Shown here piece after piece: positions 11,323 to 22,830 of a DNA stretch of 64,000 nucleotides. Below the pieces are notes generated by a model. It saw only the letters and a list, made by a program, of their open reading frames with translations. It was not told the DNA's origin and made no database searches. The DNA comes from Gigaspora rosea. Lineage: Eukaryota > Glomeromycota > Glomeromycetes > Diversisporales > Gigasporaceae. Location: positions 321,104 through 385,103 of the forward strand of contig QKWP01000273.1 of the NCBI GenBank assembly GCA_003550325.1, given 5' to 3'. The position numbers and the translations under genes were made by a program. Within the stretch, counting starts at the first letter, position 1. Each line of letters begins with the position of its first letter.

Positions 11323-11931
11323 GGGGAGTGCAGAAAATTACGTACTTTTTTTAGGGGGGGTGGGGGGTCTCCAAATATCACGTCCTATATATATATATAG
11401 TATAAATAGCCAATCATATTGAAGAAAATCGATTTTTAGTTAATCGCAGATAGTTGCTACATAGTAAAGTCTAAATTTTACTGAGCAAATCGAAAAAAAT
11501 CGATTAAGTAAACTTATTCAGCAGATCAAAGTACACTTATTCTGAAATTTTCATAAGTATTGGAAAACTTTTTATTATTTAACTTTTAACTTTTACCTTC
11601 GTCGAATAAATTTTTTTAAAAAATTTTAATTTTTTCGTCCAACGTAAAAATCAAAAGTCAATTAATAAAAAATTCTCTAATACTTATGAAAATTTTGTAG
11701 TAAGTGTATTTTGATCTGCTGAATAAGTTTACTTAATTGATTTTTTCAATTTTCTTAGTAAAATTTAGACTTTACTATGTAGCGACTTTAGTTGATTGTG
11801 GGGTAGCTTATTTTCAGATCAAAGACGTTTTTGAGTTTTTTTAAATTTGATTGGTCAATAGTTCTATCACTAGGGGTGGAGGGGGGTCAGGACCTATGTA
11901 AACCCTAATTACGGGATTTACTGCACTCCCC
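11323..11931. mobile_element. Harbinger-like foldback element with TAA duplication
   Basis: Ends are GGGGAGTGCAGAAAATTACG and the complement of GGGGAGTGCAGTAAATCCCG, flanked by TAA on each side. The interior is itself a long palindrome around ATCGATTAAGTAAACTTATTC / TAAGTTTACTTAATTGAT, related to the element at 35198-35750. A 3-bp TAA duplication with G-rich ends suggests PIF/Harbinger (Tourist-type) origin. Non-coding. Confidence 0.6.
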
Positions 11932-12224
11932 TAACAAAGCATAATAGTTAGTTTTTTTCTCTTTTTTTTTATATAGTACTAATATTTCTTTCTTTTCTCT
12001 TTAGAATGAACAGTAGTATGATTGTTAGTATAGACAAACAGGTATGATAGTTAAAGTTTTGAATATATAATTAGAACATAGTATGATAGTTGGAACATAG
12101 CACAATAGTTGAAATATAAATTGGGTTTATATTGTAATTTATATTAGTATTTTTTGTTTTTTTTTAAAAAATTTTTTTAAATTTTTTGTATTTTTTTTGA
12201 AGTTATAAAAATATAGAGAAGTTG

Positions 12225-13085
12225 GTAAGTTGTCACCCCCAAGTGGCAGGTCTAGGGTTCAAATCCCACTAATGACGCTTTGAAAAAATAGACCTGTGTT
12301 CCGGTAACTGTTTCCTGTCAATCGGTTGGGTACATTACCCGTAGTCCTTGGTTACCATCTCAAATGGGAGCTTTCGGGCGAAGTTGTGTCTTATGACACA
12401 GACAAATCCAAAGAACTGGGGAAACAGAAACCCATTTGGCAAGACCTGAGTAAGGAGGTAGCAAAGATCTTTGACAGTGCTACCAAAACCAGAATATTGG
12501 ACCGGAGCCGAAGTACTGAACGTTGACCTCAGGGACAAGATCTACCAACAGCTGCCAGATCAGGTACCGGAGAAAAAGGACCTATGTTATAGAAGTAGGT
12601 ACCAGGAAGAGAAAACCCATGACGGCACCTAATGCCAGGTAGATCAACCCTTCCAGGCCAACTGGATTGGAAGTCTGGGAAAACCGGTGAAGGACCAGTA
12701 GAAAAGTAATGGTGGGTACCGGGGTTGGAGTGAACCTTACAAGGGCAGAAGTAGGTATTGGTAAGAAAACAGGGGTAACCCTGTCTTGCAAGTGTTGGCC
12801 TCGGACATAGCAATAAGTACCGAAGTGTAGGTGAATACCTGATATGGAACAGGTACCGCTCTACCAAGTCTCCCGTCGAGGATAACAGGACTGGGAATAC
12901 CCGGCTGGGCCCTAAGGCAATGGATAAGTATTCGGAACTTGCTGACTGACTTATGTAACGGGCCTGTTCTAGTAATACAAGATGGGTTGGCAGGCGAAAC
13001 ATGGATCAGAGGGTTTAAAATAGGCAACTCCCGTAGTTGGGTTGCAGGTATACATGTTGGCAAAATTAAAAACTTTAAAATACCA
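12225..13085 (+). repeat. tRNA-derived SINE-like repeat, copy 1
   Basis: The segment is visibly richer in G+C than its surroundings. Near its start, TAGGGTTCAAATCCC holds an excellent RNA polymerase III B box (GGTTCAAATCC) about 40 bp after TGGTAAGTTGT, a weak A-box candidate. The body continues with GTAAGGAGGTAGCAAAGATC and CAGAAGTAGGTATTGG, and the 3' end runs into a CCCAAAT minisatellite. Part of the body (about 12410-12610) recurs as reverse complement at 22560-22830. A tRNA-headed body with a simple-repeat tail fits a SINE; no cloverleaf can be folded, so it is not a tRNA gene. Confidence 0.5.
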
Positions 13086-13312
13086 CCCAAATCTCAAATC
13101 CCAAATCCTATATCCCATATCCCACCCCAATCCCAAATCCCAAATCCCACCCAAATCCCAAATCCCACCCAAATCCCAAATCCCACTCAAATCCCAAATC
13201 CCGCCCAAATCTCAAATCACACTCAAATCCCAAATCCCAAATCCCAATCCCAAATCCCAAATCCCAAATCCCAAATTCCCAATCCCATCCCAAATCCAAA
13301 ATCTATCCCAAA
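13085..13312 (+). repeat. CCCAAAT minisatellite
   Basis: About 225 bp made of CCCAAATC, CCCACC and CCCAAT words, attached to the 3' end of the SINE-like repeat. The complement array lies at 21115-21240. It is not the TTAGGG telomere repeat. The Pro/Asn/Gln/Ile-rich frames across it are products of the repeat. Confidence 0.8.
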
Positions 13313-13424
13313 TTTTGAAAAACAGATACAAAAAAAAAAACAAAAAAACAAAAAAAACTACAATAATATATTATCATAAAAATGCATTTGCTAGAAATCG
13401 GAAACTGAGTATGGATGAAATTGT

Positions 13425-13585
13425 AGATCAAAAAAAAGAAATCACTAAAAAATTGCTCGATTATTTGTGATTTCTGATTTTTTAAAACTACTCCGATATG
13501 AAATTATCATATCAGAGTAATTTTAAGAAATCAGAAATCACAATCGAGCAATTTCTTAGTGACTTCTTTTTTTTTGATTTACAAA
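13425..13585. repeat. Hairpin-forming inverted repeat
   Basis: GAAATCACTAAAAAATTGCTCGAT is mirrored by ATCGAGCAATTTCTTAGTGAC, with TTTCTGATTTTTTAAAA against TTTTAAGAAATCAGAAA inside; arms are about 70 bp. The short frames seen here come from the two arms. Confidence 0.7.
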
Positions 13586-13599
13586 TATCACAAAATTTT

Positions 13600-13855
13600 G
13601 CAAGCTACAATATTATTATGATTTTTTGTTATTTTGTTTTTTATTTGCGATTTTTTTTATTTATTAATTTAAATATGATTATTATTTTTTATTTAATTTA
13701 AATACAATTACTGTATTTTTCTTTATTTATTAATTATTTTAAATTAAATATGATTATTTTAAATACGATTATGTTAAATATGATCACTGTATTTTTTAAT
13801 TTTTTTTATTTAACTATTTATATATTTATTTAATTTTTGATATTGCATAAAAAAG
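13600..13855. other. AT-rich spacer, no gene seen
   Basis: Almost pure A and T with repeated TATGATTA, ATTTATTAAT and TAAATACGATTA words. No coding or structured feature is supported. Confidence 0.5.
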
Positions 13856-13957
13856 TATGCAGTTTTTCTGAACCAGAGCTCATACGTCGCCCAACTAATT
13901 CAGGAGTCTAGATAAAAATTCATTGTGAATTAAATATTATTCAATTACTATGATTAC

Positions 13958-14151
13958 CATTTAGCACTGCCTATAGTATCTCTACAAAATAATGCTCCGG
14001 GTATTACTCACTGCTTTACTAGCCTGCTTCTTGAATAAGAACTGACCAAATACAGTATACGGTTCAATATAAAGTACCCCAGGTACTTACTAATCAATTT
14101 TAAAAATGGAGGTTTTGAATTGAACCTGGGTACTATGGGCAGTGCTAAATG
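13958..14151. repeat. Small TIR element (CATTTAGCACTGCC)
   Basis: CATTTAGCACTGCCTATAGTA at the left is mirrored by TACTATGGGCAGTGCTAAATG at the right. An inner pair, GGTTCAATATAAAGTACCCC and the GAACCTGGGTAC side, extends the palindrome. Non-coding MITE-like unit of about 190 bp. Confidence 0.6.
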
Positions 14152-14199
14152 ATACTCTTATTTTATTAAAACTAACATTAGAACAAATGAGTACAGCAG

Positions 14200-14365
14200 A
14201 GGGAATCCCTGAAAGTGACTATTTAGGTTTTTATTGTAGTGGGTTTACCCTAGAATAATTGTGATATTAAGTAATTTATCATGTTTTGGTAAAATGTTTA
14301 ATGAATTCCTTCAGGGACTAAGTTCGTTAAAGCGAAACTTAGATATTCACTTTCAGGTTTTTTTC
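14200..14365. repeat. Small TIR element (CCTGAAAGTGA)
   Basis: CCCTGAAAGTGACTATTTAG at about 14208 pairs with CTTAGATATTCACTTTCAGG at about 14338. The roughly 150-bp unit is AT-rich and non-coding. Confidence 0.4.
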
Positions 14366-14503
14366 TTTACAATACGAATAAGCAAATATAGTCTACTTAA
14401 ATAAAATCAATTACCTTTTATGTTACTATGAAGGCAAAAAAATATCAAAAAGAAATAACAAGTTTCTTGATCGAGATAGTTTAACAGTGGCAATAATAAT
14501 AAT

Positions 14504-15179
14504 ACGACAGGGTGAAATCCGCGATAATTTTTGGTAAAATCTGCGATAGATATGTAAAATCTGCGATAGATGGGTAAAACCTGCAATAGTCATGTGAAAC
14601 CCGCAATGATCATGTAAAACCCGCAATGATCATGTAAAACCCGTGATAACTAACTATATATGAAAATTCGCAATAATCTTACAATAACTATATAAACTTG
14701 CAACAAAATTTGTAATAGCTATAGATATCAAGTTTTATACATATCTTTCAACGAAAAAAATATATATTATGCACTTTATTAAATCTTAAACATATTTAAG
14801 ATTAATTAACATGTGTGGTATTTTTTATTAACAACATTAATACGACAGGGTGAAATCCGCGATAAGTTTTGGTAAAATCCGCAATAGATATGTAAAATCC
14901 GCGATAGATGGGTAAAACCTGCAATAGTCATGTGAAACCCGCAATGATCATGTAAAACCCGCAATGATCATGTAAAACCCGCGATAACTAACTATATATG
15001 AAAATTCGCAATAACCTTACAATGACTATATAAACTTGCAATAAAATTTGTAATAACTATAGATATCAAGTTTTATACATATCTTTCAACGAAAAAAATA
15101 TATATTATGCACTTTATTAAATCTTAAACATATTTAAGATTAATCAACATGTGTGGTATTTTTTATCAACAATATTAAT
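14504..15179. repeat. Tandemly duplicated left terminal arm of the MULE
   Basis: Two copies of a 338-bp unit start at 14504 and 14842. Each begins ACGACAGGGTGAAATCCGCG, runs through six or seven 20-bp subrepeats, and continues with ATATCAAGTTTTATACATAT and TTAAACATATTTAAGATTAA. The second copy ends at the stop codon of the transposase gene. The right arm (20700-20896) has one copy only. Confidence 0.85.
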
Positions 15180-18100
15180 TAAATCCTCACATAGATTACA
15201 TAATCCATAGCATAACCATCTCTTAATGGCGGAGGTATATTTTCTATATATTTTGCTCTAGCACGATAGGTTTTTTCTAATCCATCATATTGGTACCAGC
15301 CTACATCCTTGACATTTTCAAACCAAACGTCTGCAATATGATGATTACTATTGCAATAAGAAACTCCTGTAAGACGATATCTAAATTTTAAGGATAAATT
15401 TAAAAATATATTAAAATAAAATATTAAAAATTAAATTAACTAAAAAAATTTACATATATAACAAATAATTTGTTAAAATTTATTAAACAAACCTTTGTGT
15501 TATAACTTGATATAATGGAAAATTAATTTCTGTTGGTAGATCTTTACTTTGAAGATATATTCCTTTGTTTAGAATATTAATTCCAGTAACATTAATTACA
15601 AAAATTAATAGTAAGCGCTGATCAATTTGTCTTAATGATGTAGTATTTTCTGTGCATTGATACAGATATCTAAAAAAAATATTAAAAATACTGCAATATA
15701 TCAAGATTAAAAAAATTATATATATATAAGTTACCTACCTGCTTGTACCTGTTTCTGCTAATATTTGATTTTCAATCTTAAAAGCATTAGCCGGAATACC
15801 TTTGGGTTCTTTACTATTAACAGTTTTAAATTCTGATCCACATGTAGTAATATAAGGATCTTGCCAATATTTGAGACATGTTTCAAAATAATTACTGCTC
15901 GATAATACTGATATTTGTGGTTTTCTAAAAAACAAATTTTTAAATAATAAATTAAAAAAAGTTATTATTTTTTATCTAGATTTATTTTATTAATCCTTTA
16001 ATAATTTAACTATTTTATATAAAATAAGGGAAATTCTTTTTTCACCTAGGCGAATATTGCCCGATATATATTTTATTATAATTTATAATACAAACTACTA
16101 CACAAACTAAAAATTCTATAGATTTGTTAGCTAGTGGTTAGGCAAATGAATTTTAATAATTTATGTGAATTTATATTATATAGTATATAAAATTATATAT
16201 CGGGTAACTTTCATCCAGGTGAAAATAGAATTTCTCATAGATAAATTAAGTACTTACATAAGCACAATTTCGAAACAATTTGATGATTGTAAAAATTTTG
16301 GACAATAGTCTGAATCACAAGTTGTTGTTACTGTACTTTTAACAACAATAAGATTTTGATCCAAGGATTCGTGAAAAAAATGCTCAAAAAACCATTCTGT
16401 GAGTCCTCCAAATAAATTTACTTGTCCAACCTTTGTAAGCAATTTTGTATAAAATGGCAAATTCTCAATCCAAAGTAATTTTGCTTCCACCCATCGTTTT
16501 TGAATTATAAGATTATAAACTTAAAGGAGAAGATTTATTCGTGAATTAGAATTAGCTTCAGCATAAATAGTAGCTTGTTTATAAATATTTTGATAGGTGA
16601 AAAAGACACTTTGAATAAGTGTAAAGCTTGTATCGATAGGACATATGCAAGTTAAAATTATATTATCTTTTTTCCCTCCATATGGTATTGTAGGAACAAT
16701 ATCATTGCCGTAAGCATCTTTAGACTATTAAAAGTTTTGTGATTAGTTAGTAAACACAAGATTTCAAAATATAGAGTAATAATATAACTATAATATATAA
16801 TTTTGCTATAATTTAGTTATAGCAAGTTACAATATTATATTTATATTTATAGTATTAAATAGTATATTACCTTTAATTTTTTTTTACTGAATCATCAGCA
16901 TATCCAACAATATCAGCTAGTTGAACTGTATGCTGTTCTATACTATTATCTCCAGAAATAATGCTCACAATAACATCATTGTCATTAATTATTTCAACAA
17001 ATTGTGCCTTATTATAGGACTTATTTAAAACTGTAACTCGAAGTTGAATAGATAACACCTGGTACCAATCGGGTCTTTCTTTTATTCTTAGGGCCCCTTT
17101 TTTGATGTAACTTAAGCTCATCTTTAGCATAGCCATTAGCATTCTTCTGACGAATATATGATTCAAGAGAACTGCTTATAACTAATTTATCAGTAGTTCT
17201 AAAAAAAATATAAAAATAAATAAATGAAAGTAAAATAAAAATATTAAATCAACTAGCAATACTTACATTAGTAGCTCTAATTCATCAACTAACTTATCAA
17301 CTGGCTGATTTAATTTGGTAAAAAACAAACGAACAGCTATAATATCTTGACATTCATGGCCATGAATAACATTAAAGCTGCAAGGACAAGCGAATTTTCC
17401 ATTTCGACGTGTAATACATAATGATTTTACTATATTTTTATCAGCTGAATTAATAGTTTCAGATTCTAAACTATTTGGCTTATAATTTTCTTTATCAATA
17501 TTATCCTTGAACATAAAATCATCTTTATCAAGGTCTTCTAATTTAAAGTTTATATTAGAAAATCGAGCTATAATCCAGGTATCTTGATCAATTTCTAAAA
17601 GTATAAAAGAATAAATTGTGTATTAAAAAAATATACATATAATAAAAAATATATATATATATATAATAAAATATATATATATGTAATAAAATATATATAT
17701 ATGTAATAAACAAAAAATAAAAATAAATACCTTGTACAAGATCTTTTTGGTACAATAATTCTCCTTGTTTTTTTATATTTTCCTTTTCTCGTTGTAGTTT
17801 TGATTTAGTTAGAGATTTACCATCTCCACTCCAAAACCTTTAAAAAAAATTTTTTTATTTTTTTTATACTTTATAAACCAAAATAGCTTTAAATTTACCT
17901 TTCCATTTCTCCAGAATCTACACGCATTGATACATCTATCTTCTCAAGATTTGAATGTAAAGATTTAGTATGCCTTCCTCGATAATATAATAACATGTCC
18001 TTTTTAAAGTAACTTTCTAGTAGCATATTTGTTTTCATAGGACAATCATTTCGCTTATAATCTGGCCATGTATCTATTATAATATTAATATTAATATAAA

Positions 18101-20041
18101 TATAAAACCTGCAAAAATCAATTATTTATGCTTACCAATCCAATTTCCAAACCAGTGCATTTGAAAATAAGATGTAATAGCTTCTGCCTGAGATAAGGTA
18201 ATATTTCCAATAGTTGCTTGAAGTTTTTTTGGATCCAAGAGAATAGTTTTTCGCTGATTAAACTCTTCCTGATCCTGAAATCGCTTAACAAACCGAAATT
18301 GGTAGAATACACGATCTCTTAACCACGGGTCATTCATATTTTTTACAAACCATTCTTTGAGCGCATCAGCTAGAGAAAATAAACCGCATGAAAATTAATT
18401 ATAAAGATAATAGCAAAAACTTTAAATACTCACCTTCATGCCAGTCACACAGAACTACTTGTGTATTAGGGAAATATTTTCTAGCTGCCACTAAGTAAGG
18501 ATCCCATTTGTTAATAGTCAACCACTTCGGATTTGGTTGAATACCATTTTCAATACTATATTGAATGAAATTTAAAAAGATTAAAAGTTTAGTATAGTCT
18601 AACAATATATATATTATAGACTATAATAAAATCAAATTAAAATGAAATTTGAGGTTTTTATTTTACCATATTTACTTACTATAAATTCTCCTCTAAAGCT
18701 TAATTTATATTATACCAAATTTCATTTTAATCTAATTTATTTAATCAGCTACAATATATAGTAAAAAAATTCAATTATTTACTCGCTCAAACATTGCATT
18801 GGCTATAGTTATTGTCTTTTTATCACTTATAAAAGTTGCAGCAACTCGACCACGTGGTTCGTCTGATCTAATAATAAAGACTGTATTTGGAAAGTTTAGA
18901 CCATTACGACGACTAGTAGAATCTACAGCCAAAAGATCTGGATATTTGCACAATAGCTGTGGCATAATTGGAGATGCAATGCCGAGAAGTACAACTTGAT
19001 CTTTAGAATTTTTAGCACTCTTGATACCGTATTGTTTTGATATTACAACACCTTGTGCTTTATAATTATTCATTATGGAACACACCTTTTGACAAAAAGT
19101 AAAATTAATAACTACTAGATAAAGAAAATAAAGAATAAAATTATACCTTTTCAAATTCATTTACACTTGTATAATTCTGCTTTCTGTTATATTTAATAGC
19201 ATTCTGAATTGTTTCAAGATTAGAAGCAAATCGGGTAAAATATGGCTGAACTTGATTTGTAGATGTGTTTGAAGTTTTGCTAAGAACTTTTGCACTATTT
19301 ATAAGTTCTAAGAAATATGCAGCATTAAACAAATTGAAATAAGTTTTATTTATTTATTTATTTAAATATAAATTTTCAAGTTTATTTTCTTGAACTTACC
19401 TGTCATTATACTAGAAGGTGTTGCATTTGTTCTGCTTTGAAATTGTCTTTCTGGTTGACGATGCCATTCGAAATGGTTTTTGCCTAACATGGTCAGGGTC
19501 ATGATATCCACGGCATTCAATATTACACAGATTGAGTGGTTTGTTTCGAATTACTATGATGCGACCTTTCCAGTTACATTTATCTAAGCGACAACCATTC
19601 TGTAATAAAAAGTAGTACCTTATTTTCATTATAAATTAATCTAATTGAGCTCTATTACTAATTTTACATACTCGAGTAGAACATCCAAGATATTCCACAT
19701 ATGCTAAATTTGAATAAGAGCATAGCATTGCATGCTCATCAACTAGCGTAATAGTTTTCACATCTCCTTCGCGTAACTGTACATTGAATAATAAGAACCT
19801 AACCACAAATTATTTCTATAACTAATCAAAAATGTCTTACCCGGCCTTTGTGTGTGCGATCCTCTGCTAAAATTTCATAACCTTTACTAAGAATACCACC
19901 TCCTGGAGATATTATGTCAAACGGGTACAAACTTAGCACTGAAGGCACTTCTGTTAGTAGTACTTGTTCACACTGAACATTTAGTATTAGTGGACGCCAA
20001 TTAGTATCTTCTTTTTTGACAATAGAGGAAGCAAAGTCCAT
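15179..20041 (-). pseudogene. MULE transposase with SWIM finger and C-terminal USP-like protease domain
   Basis: Exons (minus): 20041-19840, 19776-19672, 19599-19400, 19307-19147, 19085-18783, about 18605-18434, 18369-18136, 18073-17899, 17837-17731, 17594-17267, 17198-16871, 16724-16258, 15924-15739, 15669-15493, 15380-15179; about 1100 residues. Most phases agree across GT-AG junctions; the 18783/18605 junction is unresolved. The catalytic core shows LLAVDSTSRRN (first Asp, codon about 18921) and LCDWHE; the second Asp is not clear. DCPMKTNMLLESYF follows, then a SWIM-type finger CPCSFNVIHGHECQDI. The last four exons carry CPIDTSFTLIQ, TCDSDYCP, GVSYCNSNHHIADVW and GWYQYDGLE, the order of nucleophile, zinc ligands, His and Asp boxes in ubiquitin/SUMO-specific proteases of the USP fold. 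Damage: one in-frame TAA (16521-16523), a one-base insertion in exon 3 and two compensating frame changes in exon 11. Recently inactive, or affected by sequence errors. Confidence 0.75.
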
Positions 20042-20697
20042 TTTTAGCTAAAAGCGTTCTTATGTTAACGTGTTTTTGCAGATATATGATATAAATGTAA
20101 AACAATATGAAAATATACTATTTAAAAGGTAATAATAGCTCTCATATTGTTACACGACTACATTTCTAGAAATTGATGATGTAACTCACATGATCTACGT
20201 ACAGTATGTACGGTACGTATATATCAGGAATACTAATATTGCATTAAAGCAGTTAAAAGAATTTCAGTTTGTAATACTAGTCTTTTAATAATCTCTTTTA
20301 AACAGTACTTTACAAAAAAAATTGAATTATTGGATAAATCTCAATTAGATTTATATATATGAAAAAAATCGACCAAAAGCATTACAGTTTTTTTATTAAA
20401 TAATACAATTTTAACGATTGCTATCAATATGGTACAGTTCTTTTATAAATTATAAAAAAGCTTTGAAAACAATATAATATCTGCTAAAAGTGGAATGATT
20501 TATACAATATAATGTTATAAAAAATGCATGAACTAAAATAGTACAATCTAATTTAAGGGTCCCGGTATAAAATGAAAATACAGTGTTTAAGTGCATATAT
20601 TTATTGGAATAACTTGTATTTAATTACGTGGGAAATATGGTATTGGAAAGTTCAAGAAAGTAGCATTAACTTAAATTAAACTTTTCCTATAAAATTT
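20042..20697. promoter_or_regulatory. 5' non-coding region of the MULE gene
   Basis: The 650 bp between the transposase start (20041) and the right arm are AT-rich without long frames, and should hold the promoter. I cannot point to a specific TATA box with confidence. Confidence 0.35.
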
Positions 20698-20896
20698 TAA
20701 AGTTTATCGCAGGCTTTACATGGTTATTGCGAATTTTCATATATAGTTAGTTATTGCGGGTTTTATATAATCATTGCGGGTTTTACATGATCATTGTGGG
20801 TTTCACATGACTATTGCAGGTTTTACCCATCTATCGCGGATTTTACATATCTATCGCGGATTTTACCAAAAATTATCGCGGATTTCACCCTGTCGT
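20698..20896. repeat. Right terminal arm of the MULE
   Basis: Reverse complement of the left arm: repeated CATTGCGGGTTTTACATGAT and ATCGCGGATTTTAC words ending in CACCCTGTCGT. These subrepeats are likely transposase binding sites, as subterminal repeats are in other elements; that is inference. Confidence 0.8.
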
Positions 20897-21114
20897 ATAA
20901 TAATAATCTCTAATATTTAGCTTTGTATACTCAATAAATTAACATTCAGAAAAACTTGCTGTTTAATATAAATAAATACGTATGTACGTATATACGCGAA
21001 ATAGAATGCCAAAAAATCTAAACTTACTTTTTTTAGTAGCTTTAAATATAAGGCATGTAGCTTTTGTATTACTATGCGGCTTTGCTCCAGAAAATATTAA
21101 ATGATCATCATGTG

Positions 21115-21240
21115 AATTTGGATTTGGATGGGTTTGGGATTTGGCCAGGTTTGAGATTTGGAAGGGATTTGGGATTTGGGATTGGGATTGGATTTGGGAT
21201 TTGGCTAAGTTTGGGATTTGGAATGGAATTTGGAATTTGT
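21115..21240 (-). repeat. GGATTTGGG minisatellite (complement of the CCCAAAT array)
   Basis: Tandem GGGATTTGG / GGATTGGGATT words for about 125 bp, the reverse complement of the array at 13085-13312. DNA to its right (21250-21480), with GGCAAGTATAGTTGCAGGTA, resembles the flank of the first array (GTTGCAGGTATACATGTTGGC), so both belong to one repeat family. Confidence 0.75.
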
Positions 21241-21500
21241 CCATTTTTGCTATATGGGATTTTCAAGTACGATGGCTGGACAATCCCATTTGTCCATGGA
21301 CAAATCCCAAATCCTATGAGTTTTGCCGGCAAGTATAGTTGCAGGTATGGCAGCTTGTGTGGAACCCTCAGGCGGACCACTTAAATTAGACACCAAAAGT
21401 GTACGTGTGGCTAGATGTATCCTCGTCTATGTAACAAATACCAGTATTTCCCTTAAAGGATACCGACAGCTCTAATATCTTGAATAAAATTCCTAAGTCC
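21241..21500. repeat. Less AT-rich repeat segment next to the minisatellite
   Basis: Mixed-composition DNA including CAAATCCCAAATCCTATG and GGCTAGATGTATCCTCGTC. Short frames on both strands are not recognisable. It probably belongs to the same SINE-like family as 12225-13085. Confidence 0.4.
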
Positions 21501-21819
21501 CAAGACAGGCACTTTAATTAAAAAAAAACAAATAAAAAATAAAAATATGGATGCGCATGATCAATGTTGATTGGTTGATCACAAAGTTGCTATAGCAACA
21601 GGTTGCTATCTAGTAATGTCCAGTAAAATAATTTAAAAATTAAATAAAAAAAAAATAAGAAATAATTTTAAAAAAAAAACAAAAAAAAATAATAAATCTA
21701 CTTGGCTGTTCTCTCATACATACTTATTTCAGTTTATAATAAAATGATTCAGAATCAAATCGATACCTTTTACTTTAATTTTTAATTTCATTCAGTAAAA
21801 AATAAAATTTGTATTCAAC

Positions 21820-21955
21820 CAAGCAAAACTTGGATGAATTATTTTGAGCAAAATAATGCACAAAAATGTAATTTCAAATTTTGGTTCAAATTAAACTTAA
21901 TTTAGACCAAAATTTAAAATTACACTCTTGTGTATCATTCCAAGCACTTTACTTA
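21820..21955. repeat. Inverted repeat hairpin
   Basis: GCACAAAAATGTAATTTCAAATTTTGGT is mirrored by ACCAAAATTTAAAATTACACTCTTGTG, with TTGGATGAATTATTTTG outside. Non-coding. Confidence 0.55.
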
Positions 21956-22133
21956 TTTGTATAGATAATACAAAAACTAATTTAGTAAATAAACTAAGTA
22001 TATTAGATAAAATTTAGGGTTAGTGCCTTAATGTTAGAGGCTATAGGGTTAGAGTGATATTTATTATATATAAAATTTCATTATTGTGATTATTAATTAG
22101 TGTATTAGTTTTTGTATACTTTTTTTTTTGCAT

Positions 22134-22372
22134 ATAGAGTCTTTGTCTTGAAAATGACCTTATGGAACTATGTAGATTTTATGAATAAAAATTCAGATTT
22201 CTAGCTATCTAGTAATTCAATTCAAATAAACTTTTTTATTTTGTAAAACTTAGTGAGTTCTACAAAATAAAAAAAATTATTTGAATTAAATTATTGGATA
22301 GCTAGAAATTTTAATTTTTATTTATAAAATCTATATAGCCCTATAAAGTCATTTCCAAGACAAAAACTTCAC
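22134..22372. repeat. Inverted repeat element, about 110-bp arms
   Basis: GTCTTTGTCTTGAAAATGAC, ATTTCTAGCTATCTAG and TTATTTTGTAAAACTTAGTGAG are each mirrored in reverse order (GTCATTTCCAAGACAAAAAC at the end). It is an almost complete palindrome of about 240 bp. Confidence 0.65.
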
Positions 22373-22559
22373 ATGTTGGGATTCTTTATTGGGCTGATCT
22401 GGAATAGTCAAATTTGGTACTTTCCATTGGCTATTTCCTCTCCAAAAGTTTGTATTATCTGTACAAATAAGTGAACACTGATTCCAAGTTTTTATATAAT
22501 ATGTGATTCTAACTTAAACCAGAAATTGATTGATAATGTGATCCAGAAAATCTCATCTA

Positions 22560-22830
22560 CATCCTGTATTATTTCTTGGTACCTACTTTTGCAGTGTAAG
22601 TTCTCTGATATAACTCTGGTAGCCAGATTGGTAAACCCCAACTCTCAAGAGTCTTATTTTGTTTGGTTCTTTGGTTCTGGTTTCCAATATTTTGGGTTTA
22701 GTTGCACTATCAAAAATCTTTGCTACCTCCTTACTTGGAACTTGCCAAACAGGTTTTTATTTCTTTGGTTCCTTTTGTCTATATAATGATATACAAATTC
22801 ATCCTAAAGCTCCTATTCTAGATAGTGGTC
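22560..22830 (-). repeat. SINE-like repeat, copy 2 (reverse orientation, partial)
   Basis: The reverse complement matches 12410-12610: GTTTGGCAAGTTCCAAGTAAGGAGGTAGCAAAG aligns with TTTGGCAAGACCTGAGTAAGGAGGTAGCAAAG, and GCAAAAGTAGGTACC with AGAAGTAGGTACC. The short plus-strand frames here are antisense to the repeat. The pol III B box is not present in this copy. Confidence 0.6.

Larger units (their letters stand above)
14504..20896 (-). mobile_element. Complete Mutator-like element (MULE), 6.4 kb
   Basis: The left end ACGACAGGGTGAAATCCGCG is mirrored exactly at the right end (complement at 20877-20896). Direct repeats ATAATAATAAT flank it (14493-14503 and 20897-20907); because they are a triplet run, their true length may be 8 to 11 bp, within the MULE range. 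The terminal arms of about 200 bp consist of roughly 20-bp subrepeats of the form GTAAAACCCGCAATGATCAT. The left arm with its adjoining DNA is present twice in tandem (14504-14841 and 14842-15179). Between the arms, one minus-strand gene of about 15 exons fills 15179-20041. Confidence 0.85.

Noticed and set aside
12236..12290. tRNA gene at the GGTTCAAATCCC box
   Set aside because: A T-arm-like stretch is present, but no acceptor stem or anticodon arm can be folded; better explained as a tRNA-derived SINE head.
13085..13312. Telomeric repeat
   Set aside because: The unit is CCCAAATC, not the TTAGGG type, and lies far from any end.
13042..13470. Long Pro/Gln/Ile-rich and Gly/Trp/Asp-rich frames
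   Set aside because: All are translations of the CCCAAAT minisatellite in several frames and both strands.
16125..16150. TTAGCTAGTGGTTAGGC as a tRNA A box
   Set aside because: It lies inside a transposase intron and no B box or stems follow.
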